Origin: JALYXS01 sp051003795
Lineage (GTDB): Bacteria; Acidobacteriota; Terriglobia; Bryobacterales; Bryobacteraceae
Length of the DNA stretch: 43,515 nt
Direction of reading: 5' to 3'
Assembly: GCA_051003795.1 (NCBI GenBank)
Contig: JBPCKZ010000065.1
Span: 1 to 43,515, forward strand
The notes beneath the pieces are model-generated. The model was not told where the DNA came from, made no database searches, and saw nothing but the letters and a program-made list of their open reading frames with translations. A program made the position numbers and the translations under genes. The stretch's first letter is position 1. Every line of letters starts with the position of its first letter. Positions 26,201-34,489 of this stretch are shown in pieces.

Positions 26201-28134
26201 TCGATCTTGCCCGCATCCGCAATATTGGCAAGATCCGGCCGGGGCTGGGCGGTACGATGCAGATTGCCGCGAACGGCACGGCGGCGGTTCAGGAGAAGTC
26301 GCCGCAAATTTTATTTCGCGATCTGAATGCTGATATCAAAGCGACCGGGCTCGCGGCGCAGGGCAGGAACTTCGGCGATCTCGCGCTTACCGCGAATACG
26401 ACCGGCGGGAAATTGAATTTCGCGCTGGATTCGAACCTGGCAAACGCTTCGATACATGGGCGCGGCAACGCGGAACTTGCCGGAGACTATCCGGTCAGCG
26501 CGCAATTGACCTTCAAAGACGTGATGTGGACCCACGTTCAAGCGCTGTTGGGGCCGGGTACGGGCGAACCCCCCGCTTTTGAAGCGGTGGCGGACGGGCA
26601 AGTGACCGTGAACGGGCCGGCACTGAAGACCGATAATCTGCGCGGCTCCCTACAGGTCACGCGGCTTCAGGCAAACACGATTCCGCGGCCGGGCGGCCCC
26701 GCGCGGCCAATCGTAATTCAAAATCAAGGGCCGATCGCGGCCTCGCTCGACCGCGGCACGGCGCGCATCGACAGCTTGCATCTGACCGGGCCGCAAACCG
26801 ATATTCAGGCAACCGGCACGGTCTCGACGACCTCGCAAATTGTGAACGTGAACCTGAATGCGAATACAAATTTGGGTCTGCTGCAGCAGTTCGACCGCGA
26901 TTTCGTTTCGTCCGGAAGTATCGCCCTTGCCGCGACCGTGCGCGGCTCCATGACCAAGCCGCTGGTGAATGGCAGTCTGGAGTTGCACAATGCGTCGGTC
27001 AACGACGTAAACTTTCCGAACGGAATTTCCAACGCGAACGGCGTCGTGCTTTTCAACGGGGATAGCGCGACAGTGCGGAATTTGACGGCGGAATCGGGAG
27101 GCGGAAAAATTACCGTGGGCGGGTTCGCTACTTTCGCCGAAGCGCTGCGTTTTGGGCTGCGCGCGAATGCCTCGAACGTGCGGGTGCGCGTCCAACAAGG
27201 CGTGAGCCTGGTGGCGGACGCGAGCCTTAATTTAACGGGAACCACGAAGAGGAGCATATTCTCCGGGACGGTCACGGTCAATCAAATAACTTATTCGCCG
27301 CAAAGCGATTTCGGCTCGATCCTGTCGCGCGCCGGGCCGCCGGTGCAAGCGCCGACCGCGCCTTCGCCGCTGCTCGATAGCATGAAGCTGGATATTCGGG
27401 TGCGAACATCCTCCTCCCTGGCGGTTCAAGCGTCGCTCGCGCAAAATTTACAAGCCGATGCGGATCTGCGCATCCGCGGAACCGCGTCGGAGCCGGGCGT
27501 GCTCGGGCGAGTGTCGATCAACGAAGGCCAGCTCGTTTTCTTTGGCTCCACTTACACCGTCGATTCGGGAACCATCTCGTTTTACAATCCGGTGCGGATC
27601 GAGCCGGTGCTCAACATCAGCCTGGAAACTCAGGCCAAGGGAGTGGATGTGGTGCTCCGCGTTACGGGTCCCATCGACAACATGAAACTGAGTTACACGT
27701 CGGACCCGCCGCTGCAGTTCGAAGAGATTGTCAGCTTGCTGGCGTCGGGCAAGACACCGACGTCCGATCCGACGATTCTTGCGAATCAGCCATCGGAGCC
27801 GCCGCAGAGTTTTCAGCAGATGGGCGAATCGGCGCTGGTGAGCAAGGCGCTAGTCGATCCCGTGGCTAGCAGGCTACAGCGGGTTTTTGGGGTGAGCCAA
27901 TTGAAGATAGATCCGACATTCACTAGCGGTTCGGAACTTCCGCAAGCGCGCCTGACTCTGCAACAGCAGATTTCGAACAACATAACTTTCACATACGTCA
28001 CGGCCCTCAACGATCCCAATACTCAGATCATTCGGATTGAGTGGTCGCTCGACCCGCAATGGTCCGTTATCTCACAGCGGGATCAGAACGGGTTATTCAG
28101 CATCGAATTTTTCTACAAGAGACAATTTCGGTAA
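23260..28134 (+). CDS. tamB: Translocation and assembly module protein TamB
   Basis: A 1624-residue periplasm-spanning protein anchored in the inner membrane by one helix (about residues 12-32). An AsmA-like N-terminal region is followed by more than a thousand residues of repetitive beta strands with periodic LNG/ASGT/GN turns, the lipid-channel-like taco fold of TamB/AsmA proteins, and the C-terminal DUF490/TamB domain from about 1270 (GQLVFFGSTYTVDSGTISFY, then LQFEEIVSLLASGKTP). The protein ends in an aromatic strand (FSIEFFYKRQFR). TamB proteins work with an Omp85 partner in outer-membrane protein insertion and phospholipid transport, and the partner is encoded two genes upstream. The ATG at 23260 lies in an ATGA overlap. 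Confidence 0.93.
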   Translation: MSGRAKIIRNSLIGLAAFIVVVLIAAIVVVQTEWFRNYVKRKIIASTEESTGGTVAIGSFAFDWTHLSAVVNDFVIRGTEPAGSAPLVRAARVEVHFRLFTSLHQLLDVTYLGIDKPRANVMVFPDGRTNIPNPKQKSTSTALETVVDLAVGHFELTNGLLILNDRKQPLNVRGENLRAELRYNALKQNYTGQLSIQPLYVVSGKNTPVKFTVTVPVALQRDRIDIHDAKITSDKSRLLIEASVANMRDPKIAAHINGQIALADLKNIGDLPLAVGLNADARNVPPMVDVDANATVSNNTIQVTGLRLRAGHSKIEASGTLKDPTGNGSLEIKSNLALGELGRLANVAARPDGTVLLHGTAKLDANNDYQFTGNVEGKGLSFQQGAQRIKDVNLFSALHVDPHRVDLNGLKLSAFGGEFAGNASLEDFARYKLTGDLRHLDLKAAARAAGQKALPYDGIVSGPIKAQGDLKAPGTKSIVAHARLSIAPGRSGVPVSGRLNANYNGATDSIDVTNSYLALPHSRIELNGAIGNRLKISLTTRNLNDLLAAVPMKTKFPVTLNGGEASFQGEMTGSLAAPRIEGHLAVNRFTVEGRQFDTLALDLNASKSGAKISNGILDRGPMKAQFAAAVGLRDWSPTPQQPLTADASIRNGDLADILAMAGQPSAGYSGALTANAHVSGTVGNPGGTVNLAVANGTIQGEPFDRVQAQVKMADRLVTIPTAFIAAGPARVNLTAEYQHPRDSFTAGRLHAHVRSNDVNVAQFRTLQKARPNTAGLFRIDADATGDLSDVKKGGKEQTEFLLSSLNADASATGLRFDGQNYGDFNVTARTSGQTVNYNATSNFAGSNIRVNGNTRLVSEYPTTADATVGNLPIQRILALAKRADIPAKGNLSGTARFAGSLENAMRNPQGSVDLDLANAVIYDEPIDHVKARLTYLANSIDIPQFEIVSGPSRIDLTAKYDHASGNLQAGNLQFRVNSSRIDLARIRNIGKIRPGLGGTMQIAANGTAAVQEKSPQILFRDLNADIKATGLAAQGRNFGDLALTANTTGGKLNFALDSNLANASIHGRGNAELAGDYPVSAQLTFKDVMWTHVQALLGPGTGEPPAFEAVADGQVTVNGPALKTDNLRGSLQVTRLQANTIPRPGGPARPIVIQNQGPIAASLDRGTARIDSLHLTGPQTDIQATGTVSTTSQIVNVNLNANTNLGLLQQFDRDFVSSGSIALAATVRGSMTKPLVNGSLELHNASVNDVNFPNGISNANGVVLFNGDSATVRNLTAESGGGKITVGGFATFAEALRFGLRANASNVRVRVQQGVSLVADASLNLTGTTKRSIFSGTVTVNQITYSPQSDFGSILSRAGPPVQAPTAPSPLLDSMKLDIRVRTSSSLAVQASLAQNLQADADLRIRGTASEPGVLGRVSINEGQLVFFGSTYTVDSGTISFYNPVRIEPVLNISLETQAKGVDVVLRVTGPIDNMKLSYTSDPPLQFEEIVSLLASGKTPTSDPTILANQPSEPPQSFQQMGESALVSKALVDPVASRLQRVFGVSQLKIDPTFTSGSELPQARLTLQQQISNNITFTYVTALNDPNTQIIRIEWSLDPQWSVISQRDQNGLFSIEFFYKRQFR

Positions 28135-28237
28135 CGTAACTTTGTCGCGCCACGGGGTATGGAATTCATCGTGCTCATTAGTCACCGAAATCATGCGTGT
28201 CGCGGACCGTGGCACTCAATTCAAGGAGAAAGGAATC

Positions 28238-29287
28238 ATGGAAAATGCAATGGCGACTACCGTGGCCGGAGTCTTCAACGACCATCAGACAGCACAAGCA
28301 GTAGCTCGGGAACTGGAGAATAGCGGGTTCTCCTCCGAGGATGTAAGAATAACCGGCCGGGATTATTCTACAACGGACGCGGGCAAAGGCGAGGAAAGCG
28401 GCATCGGGCATTTTTTCCGCCATCTATTTGGATCCGATGTGGATGAACGCGAGACCGGGTACTACGAAGAGGCGGTGGGCCGCGGAAACGCCGTCGTCAC
28501 GGTGGACGCGGACCAAGGCATGACAGAGAAGGCCGTGGAGATTATGAACCGCAACGGCGCGATTAATGTGGAACGTGGTGGCGACGTACGCGAAGAAGCT
28601 CTGGATCGGGAAACTCCTGCCCGGGGCAAAGCGGAACGGCAATCGATTCCCGTGGTGGAGGAGGAGCTTCAGATTGGAAAGCTAGCCGTCCAAAGAGGGG
28701 GCGTTCGCATTTACAGCCGCGTTACGGAAAGTCCCGTGGAGGAGAAGGTAACGCTACGCGACGAGCATGTGCGCGTCGAACGGCACGCGGTCGATCGTCC
28801 GATCTCGGCGGCCGATACCGCCAACCTCCGCGATCAAACCATTGAGGTTACGGAAACTTCCGAAGAGCCTGTCGTCACCAAGCGCGCCCGCGTCGTCGAA
28901 GAGGTCTCAATCGGCAAGGAAACGACGGAACGCACCGAAACGATCCGCGATAAAGTGCGTCGTACCGATGTCAGGGTTGAGAAGCTCGGGACGAAGGAGA
29001 CGGGGCGCGCGACTGGCGATTACGACTACGATTCGGAGTTTCGCCAGGACTTCGATACCCGGTACGCGGGAGGCGGCTTCGACTACGAGAGTTACGCGCC
29101 AGCCTATCGATACGGCTACTCGACCGCAAGCGATCCCCGGTACCAAGGCAAGTCTTGGGATCAGGTGGAGTCCGACCTGAAGACCGACTACCTCCGCAGC
29201 AATCCGAACAGCACTTGGGATGAAATGAAAGGTGCCGTGCGCTACGGTTGGGAGAAGGTGACGGGGAAGCGGTCGGCGGCAGGCTAG
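28238..29287 (+). CDS. YsnF/DUF2382 stress-response domain protein (three-part)
   Basis: A 349-residue hydrophilic protein with no signal peptide. The N-terminus (about 6-100) is a general-stress YflT/17M-like domain: TVAGVFNDHQTAQAVAREL, then GNAVVTVDAD. Residues about 130-245 are a DUF2382 domain with the typical IPVVEEELQIGK and repeated VE-x-VTLRDE strands. The C-terminus (about 285-345) has WDQVESDLKTDYL and MKGAVRYGWEKV, a module often attached to these proteins. They are linked to general stress, but the molecular role is unknown. AAGGAGAAAGG sits just before the ATG at 28238, a strong ribosome site. A second DUF2382 gene follows 32 bp downstream. Confidence 0.88.
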   Translation: MENAMATTVAGVFNDHQTAQAVARELENSGFSSEDVRITGRDYSTTDAGKGEESGIGHFFRHLFGSDVDERETGYYEEAVGRGNAVVTVDADQGMTEKAVEIMNRNGAINVERGGDVREEALDRETPARGKAERQSIPVVEEELQIGKLAVQRGGVRIYSRVTESPVEEKVTLRDEHVRVERHAVDRPISAADTANLRDQTIEVTETSEEPVVTKRARVVEEVSIGKETTERTETIRDKVRRTDVRVEKLGTKETGRATGDYDYDSEFRQDFDTRYAGGGFDYESYAPAYRYGYSTASDPRYQGKSWDQVESDLKTDYLRSNPNSTWDEMKGAVRYGWEKVTGKRSAAG

Positions 29288-29319
29288 GCACGGGAATACT
29301 TCCGCATTCGAGTACTCCA

Positions 29320-29817
29320 ATGAACGAACGGCTTGAAAGACACAATGTGGAAGGAGAGCAACCCGCGGAGGATTTGACCCAACGGACTGCGGAGCCCGTG
29401 ACCGTGATTCCAGTGATCGCCGAGGAAATCGAAGTTGGGGCGAAGGGCGTCAAAACGGGCGCGGTACGAGTCCACAAGCGGGTAGAAGAACGAGTCGAGC
29501 ACATCGACATGCCGGTGGTTCACGACACTGTCGATGTGCGTCGAGTCGTGTTGAACCGCGTTGTGGACACCGCCCCCCGCGTTCGCCGCGAGGGCGACAC
29601 GATTGTGGTACCGGTGGTCGAAGAGGAAATCGTTGTTACTAAACGATTAATTCTTAAAGAGGAATATCATTTGGTCCACAGGCGCACGCAAACGCGCGCC
29701 ACGCGGGATGTTACGGTGAGCCGCGAACGGGCGACAGTCGAACGAGTGGACGCGGAAGGCCGAGTTATTCCGGAAAATGCCGTTCGCCGGCGCAATAGAG
29801 TCATCCCGGAGGACTGA
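29320..29817 (+). CDS. DUF2382 (YsnF-like) domain protein
   Basis: A 165-residue protein made essentially of one DUF2382 domain: VTVIPVIAEEIEVGAKGVKT, then VRVHKRVEERVEHIDMPV and DTIVVPVVEEEIVVTKRLIL. It lacks the N- and C-terminal modules of its neighbour, so the pair look like a long and a short version of the same stress protein. The ATG at 29320 is the first sensible start (MNERLERHNVEGEQ), but no ribosome site is evident and it may be coupled to the preceding gene. Function unknown. Confidence 0.83.
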   Translation: MNERLERHNVEGEQPAEDLTQRTAEPVTVIPVIAEEIEVGAKGVKTGAVRVHKRVEERVEHIDMPVVHDTVDVRRVVLNRVVDTAPRVRREGDTIVVPVVEEEIVVTKRLILKEEYHLVHRRTQTRATRDVTVSRERATVERVDAEGRVIPENAVRRRNRVIPED

Positions 29818-29873
29818 TTGGACCAAGTCCGTCACAAGCCGGGAGAATTATTTTCATCTAGCCCGCTTACAGG

Positions 29874-29949
29874 TGGCAGGATGGTGCAGTCTCACGGCTT
29901 GTCGTTCCCGCGTCGCTAACCGTCGCGCTGCCTGAGTCAAATCCTGCCA
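29874..29949. repeat. Interrupted inverted repeat in a gene-free gap
   Basis: TGGCAGGAT (29874-29882) and ATCCTGCCA (29941-29949) pair perfectly over nine bases across a 58-base loop. A second perfect pair, ACAAGCCG (29834-29841) with CGGCTTGT (29895-29902), interleaves with the first. The outer pair looks tRNA-like in spacing, but the inner sequence has no convincing D, anticodon or T arm. It could be a structured leader for the following large gene, or chance. Confidence 0.4.
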
Positions 29950-29987
29950 TGGGACCTTCCGAGCCGTGCTGTTAGCATTGGCTCGGG

Positions 29988-32900
29988 ATGACAGAGCGAA
30001 TTTATAAGCTACAACCTGACCGTACTCTCGCCCTGCGCGGCTTCGACCAACTCGGCGCCTCCGCCGCTCTCCATGCCGCCACCGCCAACAGCTTCAAGGT
30101 AAGTGGCGTCTTTCGCGATCCCGCCGATTTCGCCGTGTTGATCCTGTGGGACGCGGACGATTTCTACGAACATCCAAGTATCAAGTATCTTCCCGATTTC
30201 AATTTCGCCCGCACGGTTTTAACCTTCGAGGCGGCATACGGCACCGGCTTGCAGCCGCTTGACTCTCCGAAATATAACTGGATCGATTGGGCGACCCTCG
30301 ACGTTATCCGCGCGGATGGAACCACGGCCCAGGTGCGTCTCTGGGATTTCGCCACGTTACAGGCGGGAAATTTCGCCGCGGCGGCCGGAGTGTTCGATTT
30401 CGAAACCGGTTCCGGCCCACAGCCGTACGATCGCGTGAGTCTCTGGTTTCAGAACCTTGCGTATGACTTTATCGTTTCTCCGTCGATTAGCTCGGTCGAG
30501 TATCAGTTTTTCGCGCACGGGACTGGAACGGCGCACGGCATTACAGTGAATGGCCGGAATTACACGCACACCGAGTCGAATCCGGCCGGCGAAAGTAGCG
30601 GCGATCAGGCGGCGGCGCTGGTTGCGGCGATCAATGCCGGTTCCGGGGACGTACAAGTTACCGCGGCAATTGGTAGCGTCGCTTACGCGGTGAAGCTGAC
30701 GGTGAATCCGAGCGCCGCCGGCCAAGGCGTCGCAATCAGCGGGTCGGACGGAAATGCGGGGGCGGTTCTGAATCTGACGACTCTTCCGTTGGTGATCGCC
30801 AATCTTCGCGATCAGATCAACGCGACCGATTGGATTTCCACTAACATGACGCACTCCCTGATTGCGTCGAGTTCGTCAACTTCACTGACCGTCAAGGCAG
30901 GGCGCTACGGGAAAGTTTCGAGCGTCGGAACCGCCGTGACATGGGTCTCGGGAACGCCCTTCGTGGGACTGTCCGCCGGTCTTCCGTTGCGCATCAATGG
31001 AACGGAGTACACGATTGCGTCGGTCGACGGGCCGAAAGCGATCGCACTGACTACCAGCGCCGGAACGCAAACTAACGTTCCCTACCTCGCCGAGCGCGGC
31101 GGCGTGGACGGCAACATGATCCAGATGTACTCACTGAACAAGACGGACACGCTGAAATGCACCCAGGCGAGCGTGCAGTTCTCGGGCGGAGTCAGCGATG
31201 TGACCTGGCGCTGCACGATGGACTTCAGCGCGCAAGGAATCGATCAATTGCGGCAGTGCTGGCTGACGTTCGCTCCGCCGCTCGCGAACGGCGCTGCCTT
31301 CTTGGACACGGAATGGCAGGCCCAGTTCACCAACTGGGGGCTAACCGGCGTAGGTCAAGATCCGGCAAATGCGCCGCTCCCTTTGCAGGTCGCGGGGCCC
31401 GGCAGCGTTCGTATTGAAGAAACCGATTCCGCGTGCCGGTATTCGGGCGCGTCTTGGAAATCCGAACAAGGGTTTTTCTCCAACAGCTTCGCCAAAGTGG
31501 CATCGACCCTCAACGACTCGGTAACGGTGCGGTACTCTTGCGGCTTCGTGCACGATCTCTACTTGGGTACTTCGCTTTATACCGACCGGGGGACGGCGGG
31601 GATTCGCCTGGATGGAGACACGGAGACGGATCTCAACTGTCACCTATCCAGTGACCCCGCTGTGAATACACGGCGAAAGCTTCGTTCCGGAGTCGCCGCG
31701 GGATCGCACACGGTTGTGATCCGGCTCAAGGCGGCGGGCCATCTTTACTTCGATTTCCTGGAAGCTGCCGTGCCGTCGGACGTGCCGGAACCGCCTCCCG
31801 CGCGCACCAATATCTCGCCGGCGCTCGACTACAGCACCGATCATAGTTATAAACTTTCCCCCGCGCGGCTCATGTGGAACTTCGACCGGCTCGGGTTCCA
31901 GGGGCCGATGAACGAGTACATCGGGATCTTCTGGTGGAATCAGCGGAAGCGCACGGGCGCGGCGATACCGAGCCTGACCGTAACTTTCGATGGGACTTGG
32001 GCCATCCAGGGCCCTCCCGACACGATAGTGATCGACATCAGTGGCAGCTCAATCGGGAAGACGGTGTTTCCCGCCGACACGAGCAGCACCATCGCGTCGC
32101 ATTTCGCGTATTACATCAATGCCGTGTTTGTCGGGCTTTGGGCGCAGGCGGCCGCGAATGTCCTCACGATTTCAGTACGTTCGCCCGTATATTCCTTTAC
32201 CGTAACCTCAACGGCGACATCGAGCGCAAGTGGAACGGCGACGCTCTCCCCAGCATCGGGTTCGCTCCGGAACGGAAATTTGGGAACGTGGGTGGTCGAC
32301 CCGTCGCAATCCCCCGCCCTGAACCGCGGGGCGCGGGAATGGCATGCGGATCTCTATTCGGAATGCCACGCGCGCGGGCGCGAGATTGTAACCTCTGAAT
32401 CGATGGAACTGGTCAATCCGCCCGACGGATTCGCGGCCAAGTTTCACGATGGCACGCCGGTCTCCACAGATGAAGGGTTTGGATCGCTACATTCCACGCA
32501 TTGCGCGCAAAGCCCGCCGATGCTGGCGTACCAGCAGGCGGTCTTAACCAACATCGCGGACCTGCAGGCGGCCGCGGGCTTGACGCCTTCGCTGCAATGC
32601 GGTGAATTCTTGTGGTGGTTTTTTCCCTACGTGGACAAAACGGGCGCGGTGAGCATGGCATATTACGACGACGCCACCGCCGCAGCCGCGGAAACCGCGC
32701 TGGGACGGCCGATGCATATTTTTACCAGTCCCAACGACGATCCAAATGTGAACGACGGCGCGGACGCCACGTTCCTGCGGAACCGCCTCCGGGATCACGT
32801 GGACGATCTGATTGCGCACGTGCGCGCCGTTCATCCGAACGCGCGATTCGAAATGCTTTTCGCCTATGACGTGAACCACCCGGCGCCCACCGGTCCCGAT

Positions 32901-33260
32901 GGCAAGCTCGGCGGCAGATTGAACCGGTTCATCAATTTTCCAGTCGAATGGGAATCCAAGCCATCGGCCGGGTTCGATGTCTTGAAAATGGAGGCCCTGG
33001 CATTCGGGGGCACGTTCCGCGATCTGGATCTGGCTCGAACGGCCATTCGCTTTCCAATCGATCTCGGTTGGCCGCTCGATTCCGTGCGCTACCTGATTCC
33101 CGTCTTCGGGCCCGCCACTCCCTGGGAGAAGGAATGGGCAATCGCCATTGGCGAGGGAATCCCAATCACCAACCTTTGGGCCTTCGATCAGGTGAGCATC
33201 TTCGGCCTGCGCGTGAGGGAATTGGGATTGCCCGCGCGATCGGCTTACTTCGGCCGGTAA
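29988..33260 (+). CDS. Large phage tail (sheath)-like protein with glycosidase-like C-terminal half
   Basis: A 1090-residue protein with no signal peptide. The N-terminus (MTERIYKLQPDRTLALRGFD) resembles proteins annotated as non-contractile tail sheath in Acidobacteria, as far as I can recall. Residues about 178-265 form a phage-structural-type domain (GITVNGRNYTHTES, AALVAAINAGSGDVQVTAAI). The second half (about 640-1090) resembles a TIM-barrel glycosidase: EYIGIFWWNQRKRTG, VTSESMELVNPP, GEFLWWFFPYVDKTG and MLFAYDVNHPAP. No capsid, terminase, tail-tube or integrase genes lie beside it, so this is not a visible prophage. It could be an isolated domesticated tail or surface protein. The ATG at 29988 has only a weak GGG upstream. 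Confidence 0.6.
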   Translation: MTERIYKLQPDRTLALRGFDQLGASAALHAATANSFKVSGVFRDPADFAVLILWDADDFYEHPSIKYLPDFNFARTVLTFEAAYGTGLQPLDSPKYNWIDWATLDVIRADGTTAQVRLWDFATLQAGNFAAAAGVFDFETGSGPQPYDRVSLWFQNLAYDFIVSPSISSVEYQFFAHGTGTAHGITVNGRNYTHTESNPAGESSGDQAAALVAAINAGSGDVQVTAAIGSVAYAVKLTVNPSAAGQGVAISGSDGNAGAVLNLTTLPLVIANLRDQINATDWISTNMTHSLIASSSSTSLTVKAGRYGKVSSVGTAVTWVSGTPFVGLSAGLPLRINGTEYTIASVDGPKAIALTTSAGTQTNVPYLAERGGVDGNMIQMYSLNKTDTLKCTQASVQFSGGVSDVTWRCTMDFSAQGIDQLRQCWLTFAPPLANGAAFLDTEWQAQFTNWGLTGVGQDPANAPLPLQVAGPGSVRIEETDSACRYSGASWKSEQGFFSNSFAKVASTLNDSVTVRYSCGFVHDLYLGTSLYTDRGTAGIRLDGDTETDLNCHLSSDPAVNTRRKLRSGVAAGSHTVVIRLKAAGHLYFDFLEAAVPSDVPEPPPARTNISPALDYSTDHSYKLSPARLMWNFDRLGFQGPMNEYIGIFWWNQRKRTGAAIPSLTVTFDGTWAIQGPPDTIVIDISGSSIGKTVFPADTSSTIASHFAYYINAVFVGLWAQAAANVLTISVRSPVYSFTVTSTATSSASGTATLSPASGSLRNGNLGTWVVDPSQSPALNRGAREWHADLYSECHARGREIVTSESMELVNPPDGFAAKFHDGTPVSTDEGFGSLHSTHCAQSPPMLAYQQAVLTNIADLQAAAGLTPSLQCGEFLWWFFPYVDKTGAVSMAYYDDATAAAAETALGRPMHIFTSPNDDPNVNDGADATFLRNRLRDHVDDLIAHVRAVHPNARFEMLFAYDVNHPAPTGPDGKLGGRLNRFINFPVEWESKPSAGFDVLKMEALAFGGTFRDLDLARTAIRFPIDLGWPLDSVRYLIPVFGPATPWEKEWAIAIGEGIPITNLWAFDQVSIFGLRVRELGLPARSAYFGR

Positions 33261-33262
33261 AC

Positions 33263-34402
33263 CTACTGGTCGCGTCTGGCGCTATCCGCCGCCTCGGCCA
33301 GATCCCGCAAGAGTTCAAAGAATGCCGGCGATTGACCAATGAACAACCCGTCCTTGGTCAGGGCATTCACGGCCCCCACGGCGGCGCCCTCTGTCTCGGT
33401 AGGCCGAATGATGGAACATACCGGAAACTTCCGGCTGAGGAATGGGACTGGCTCGGGCATGATCAAATTCGTCTGGAAGTCCTCGCCGCCAAAGGGAGCG
33501 GCATTGAGGTCCGGAAACACCAAAGCAGAATTTTTGGGGTCGATAAGGGCAGGTGCGTTACCCGCCTTATCATGCCAAGTCTGAAAATGGGCCGTCTCCG
33601 TTGGACCGATACTCAGCAAGATCCGCAGAACTTCCGGATTGGTGACCCTCTGAGCCAGAGAAGGGTACAAACTGGTGCCACCTTGCTCGATGAACGCAAA
33701 GTGAAACCCCGCCGTGTTGGCGATGGCTTGGATGTGGTCTTTGGGAGTGAGGTCGTCATCGGATCTGGGAATTGCGGGATGCTGGCCGACGCTTAGGCTA
33801 GGGACCGCCTGCGGGAACTTGAACGTGGGATCAAGATCGGGATTCTTCGTGCGGCTGCGATACCGGGTCCACCAACTGGTATCGACGGCGAGCTGCATGA
33901 GGTTGGTTAGCCGTCCGACTTGACGTGCCCCGGTGGCCCGGCTGCTCGGTAGCGTGCGGAAGCGATCCAGATTCACGATATCCGCGCGCTTCGAAGCCAG
34001 GTAAGCGTTGAGGAATTGGAAATGGCTGATCTCATCCTCGGTGTTGTCGTGGATGTATTGGGACATATCCCCATCGAGGACTGAAAGCGCGGCGATATAC
34101 GGGGCACTTCCTCCACTCCCACCGGACAGTCCCGGCAGTTCGCTGTCTTGAACTCCTCCCAGCTCGTTGTACTGCAACCAGAGATCGCTTTCGAGGATCT
34201 CGGCCGCGGCGAGAAATCTCAGAATTGCAGCGTCTCCTTTGGTGAGTGCGCCGCCGCCTTCTTCCGCATCTTGACCGAAGACGGATGAACCGCTTGTCAA
34301 CATCCCGGCTCCGAGGCCCGCGGTCCCAGTCGCCGCCAGTGCTTTCTTGATGAACGAGCGCCGGTTTGCCGGGCTCGTTGCTCCGCCGACTAAATGCTTC
34401 AT
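33263..34402 (-). CDS. Tat-exported ferritin-like domain protein
   Basis: A 379-residue protein. The N-terminus has a twin-arginine signal, NRRSFIKKALAATGTAGLGA, with cleavage expected near VFGQDA. The mature part is a helical ferritin-like domain: Glu68 and Glu71 in LRFLAAAEILESDLWLQYNE, Glu122/Glu124 with His127 in NTEDEISHFQF, and a later GPTETAHFQTWHD, the pattern of a carboxylate-bridged di-metal site. Proteins of this kind in Acidobacteria have no defined reaction; a periplasmic oxidase or metal-binding role is inferred. AGGAGA lies six bases before the ATG. It stands alone, convergent with the tail-like gene and upstream of nothing on its strand. Confidence 0.85.
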   Translation of the reverse strand: MKHLVGGATSPANRRSFIKKALAATGTAGLGAGMLTSGSSVFGQDAEEGGGALTKGDAAILRFLAAAEILESDLWLQYNELGGVQDSELPGLSGGSGGSAPYIAALSVLDGDMSQYIHDNTEDEISHFQFLNAYLASKRADIVNLDRFRTLPSSRATGARQVGRLTNLMQLAVDTSWWTRYRSRTKNPDLDPTFKFPQAVPSLSVGQHPAIPRSDDDLTPKDHIQAIANTAGFHFAFIEQGGTSLYPSLAQRVTNPEVLRILLSIGPTETAHFQTWHDKAGNAPALIDPKNSALVFPDLNAAPFGGEDFQTNLIMPEPVPFLSRKFPVCSIIRPTETEGAAVGAVNALTKDGLFIGQSPAFFELLRDLAEAADSARRDQ

Positions 34403-34489
34403 GTTTTTTCTCCTGTGCCAATCCTATGGCTGGGAGCTCATTGCGGTCGCAACGGAAAGGTAAATAAGTTGTAAATTGCGCCGTGCGTA

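Noticed and set aside
29874..29949. tRNA gene
   Set aside because: The outer pairing and length fit, but there is no D arm, anticodon stem or TTCRA T-loop.
29988..33260. Complete prophage
   Set aside because: Only one tail-like gene is present; no integrase, terminase, capsid, portal or lysis gene lies on either side.
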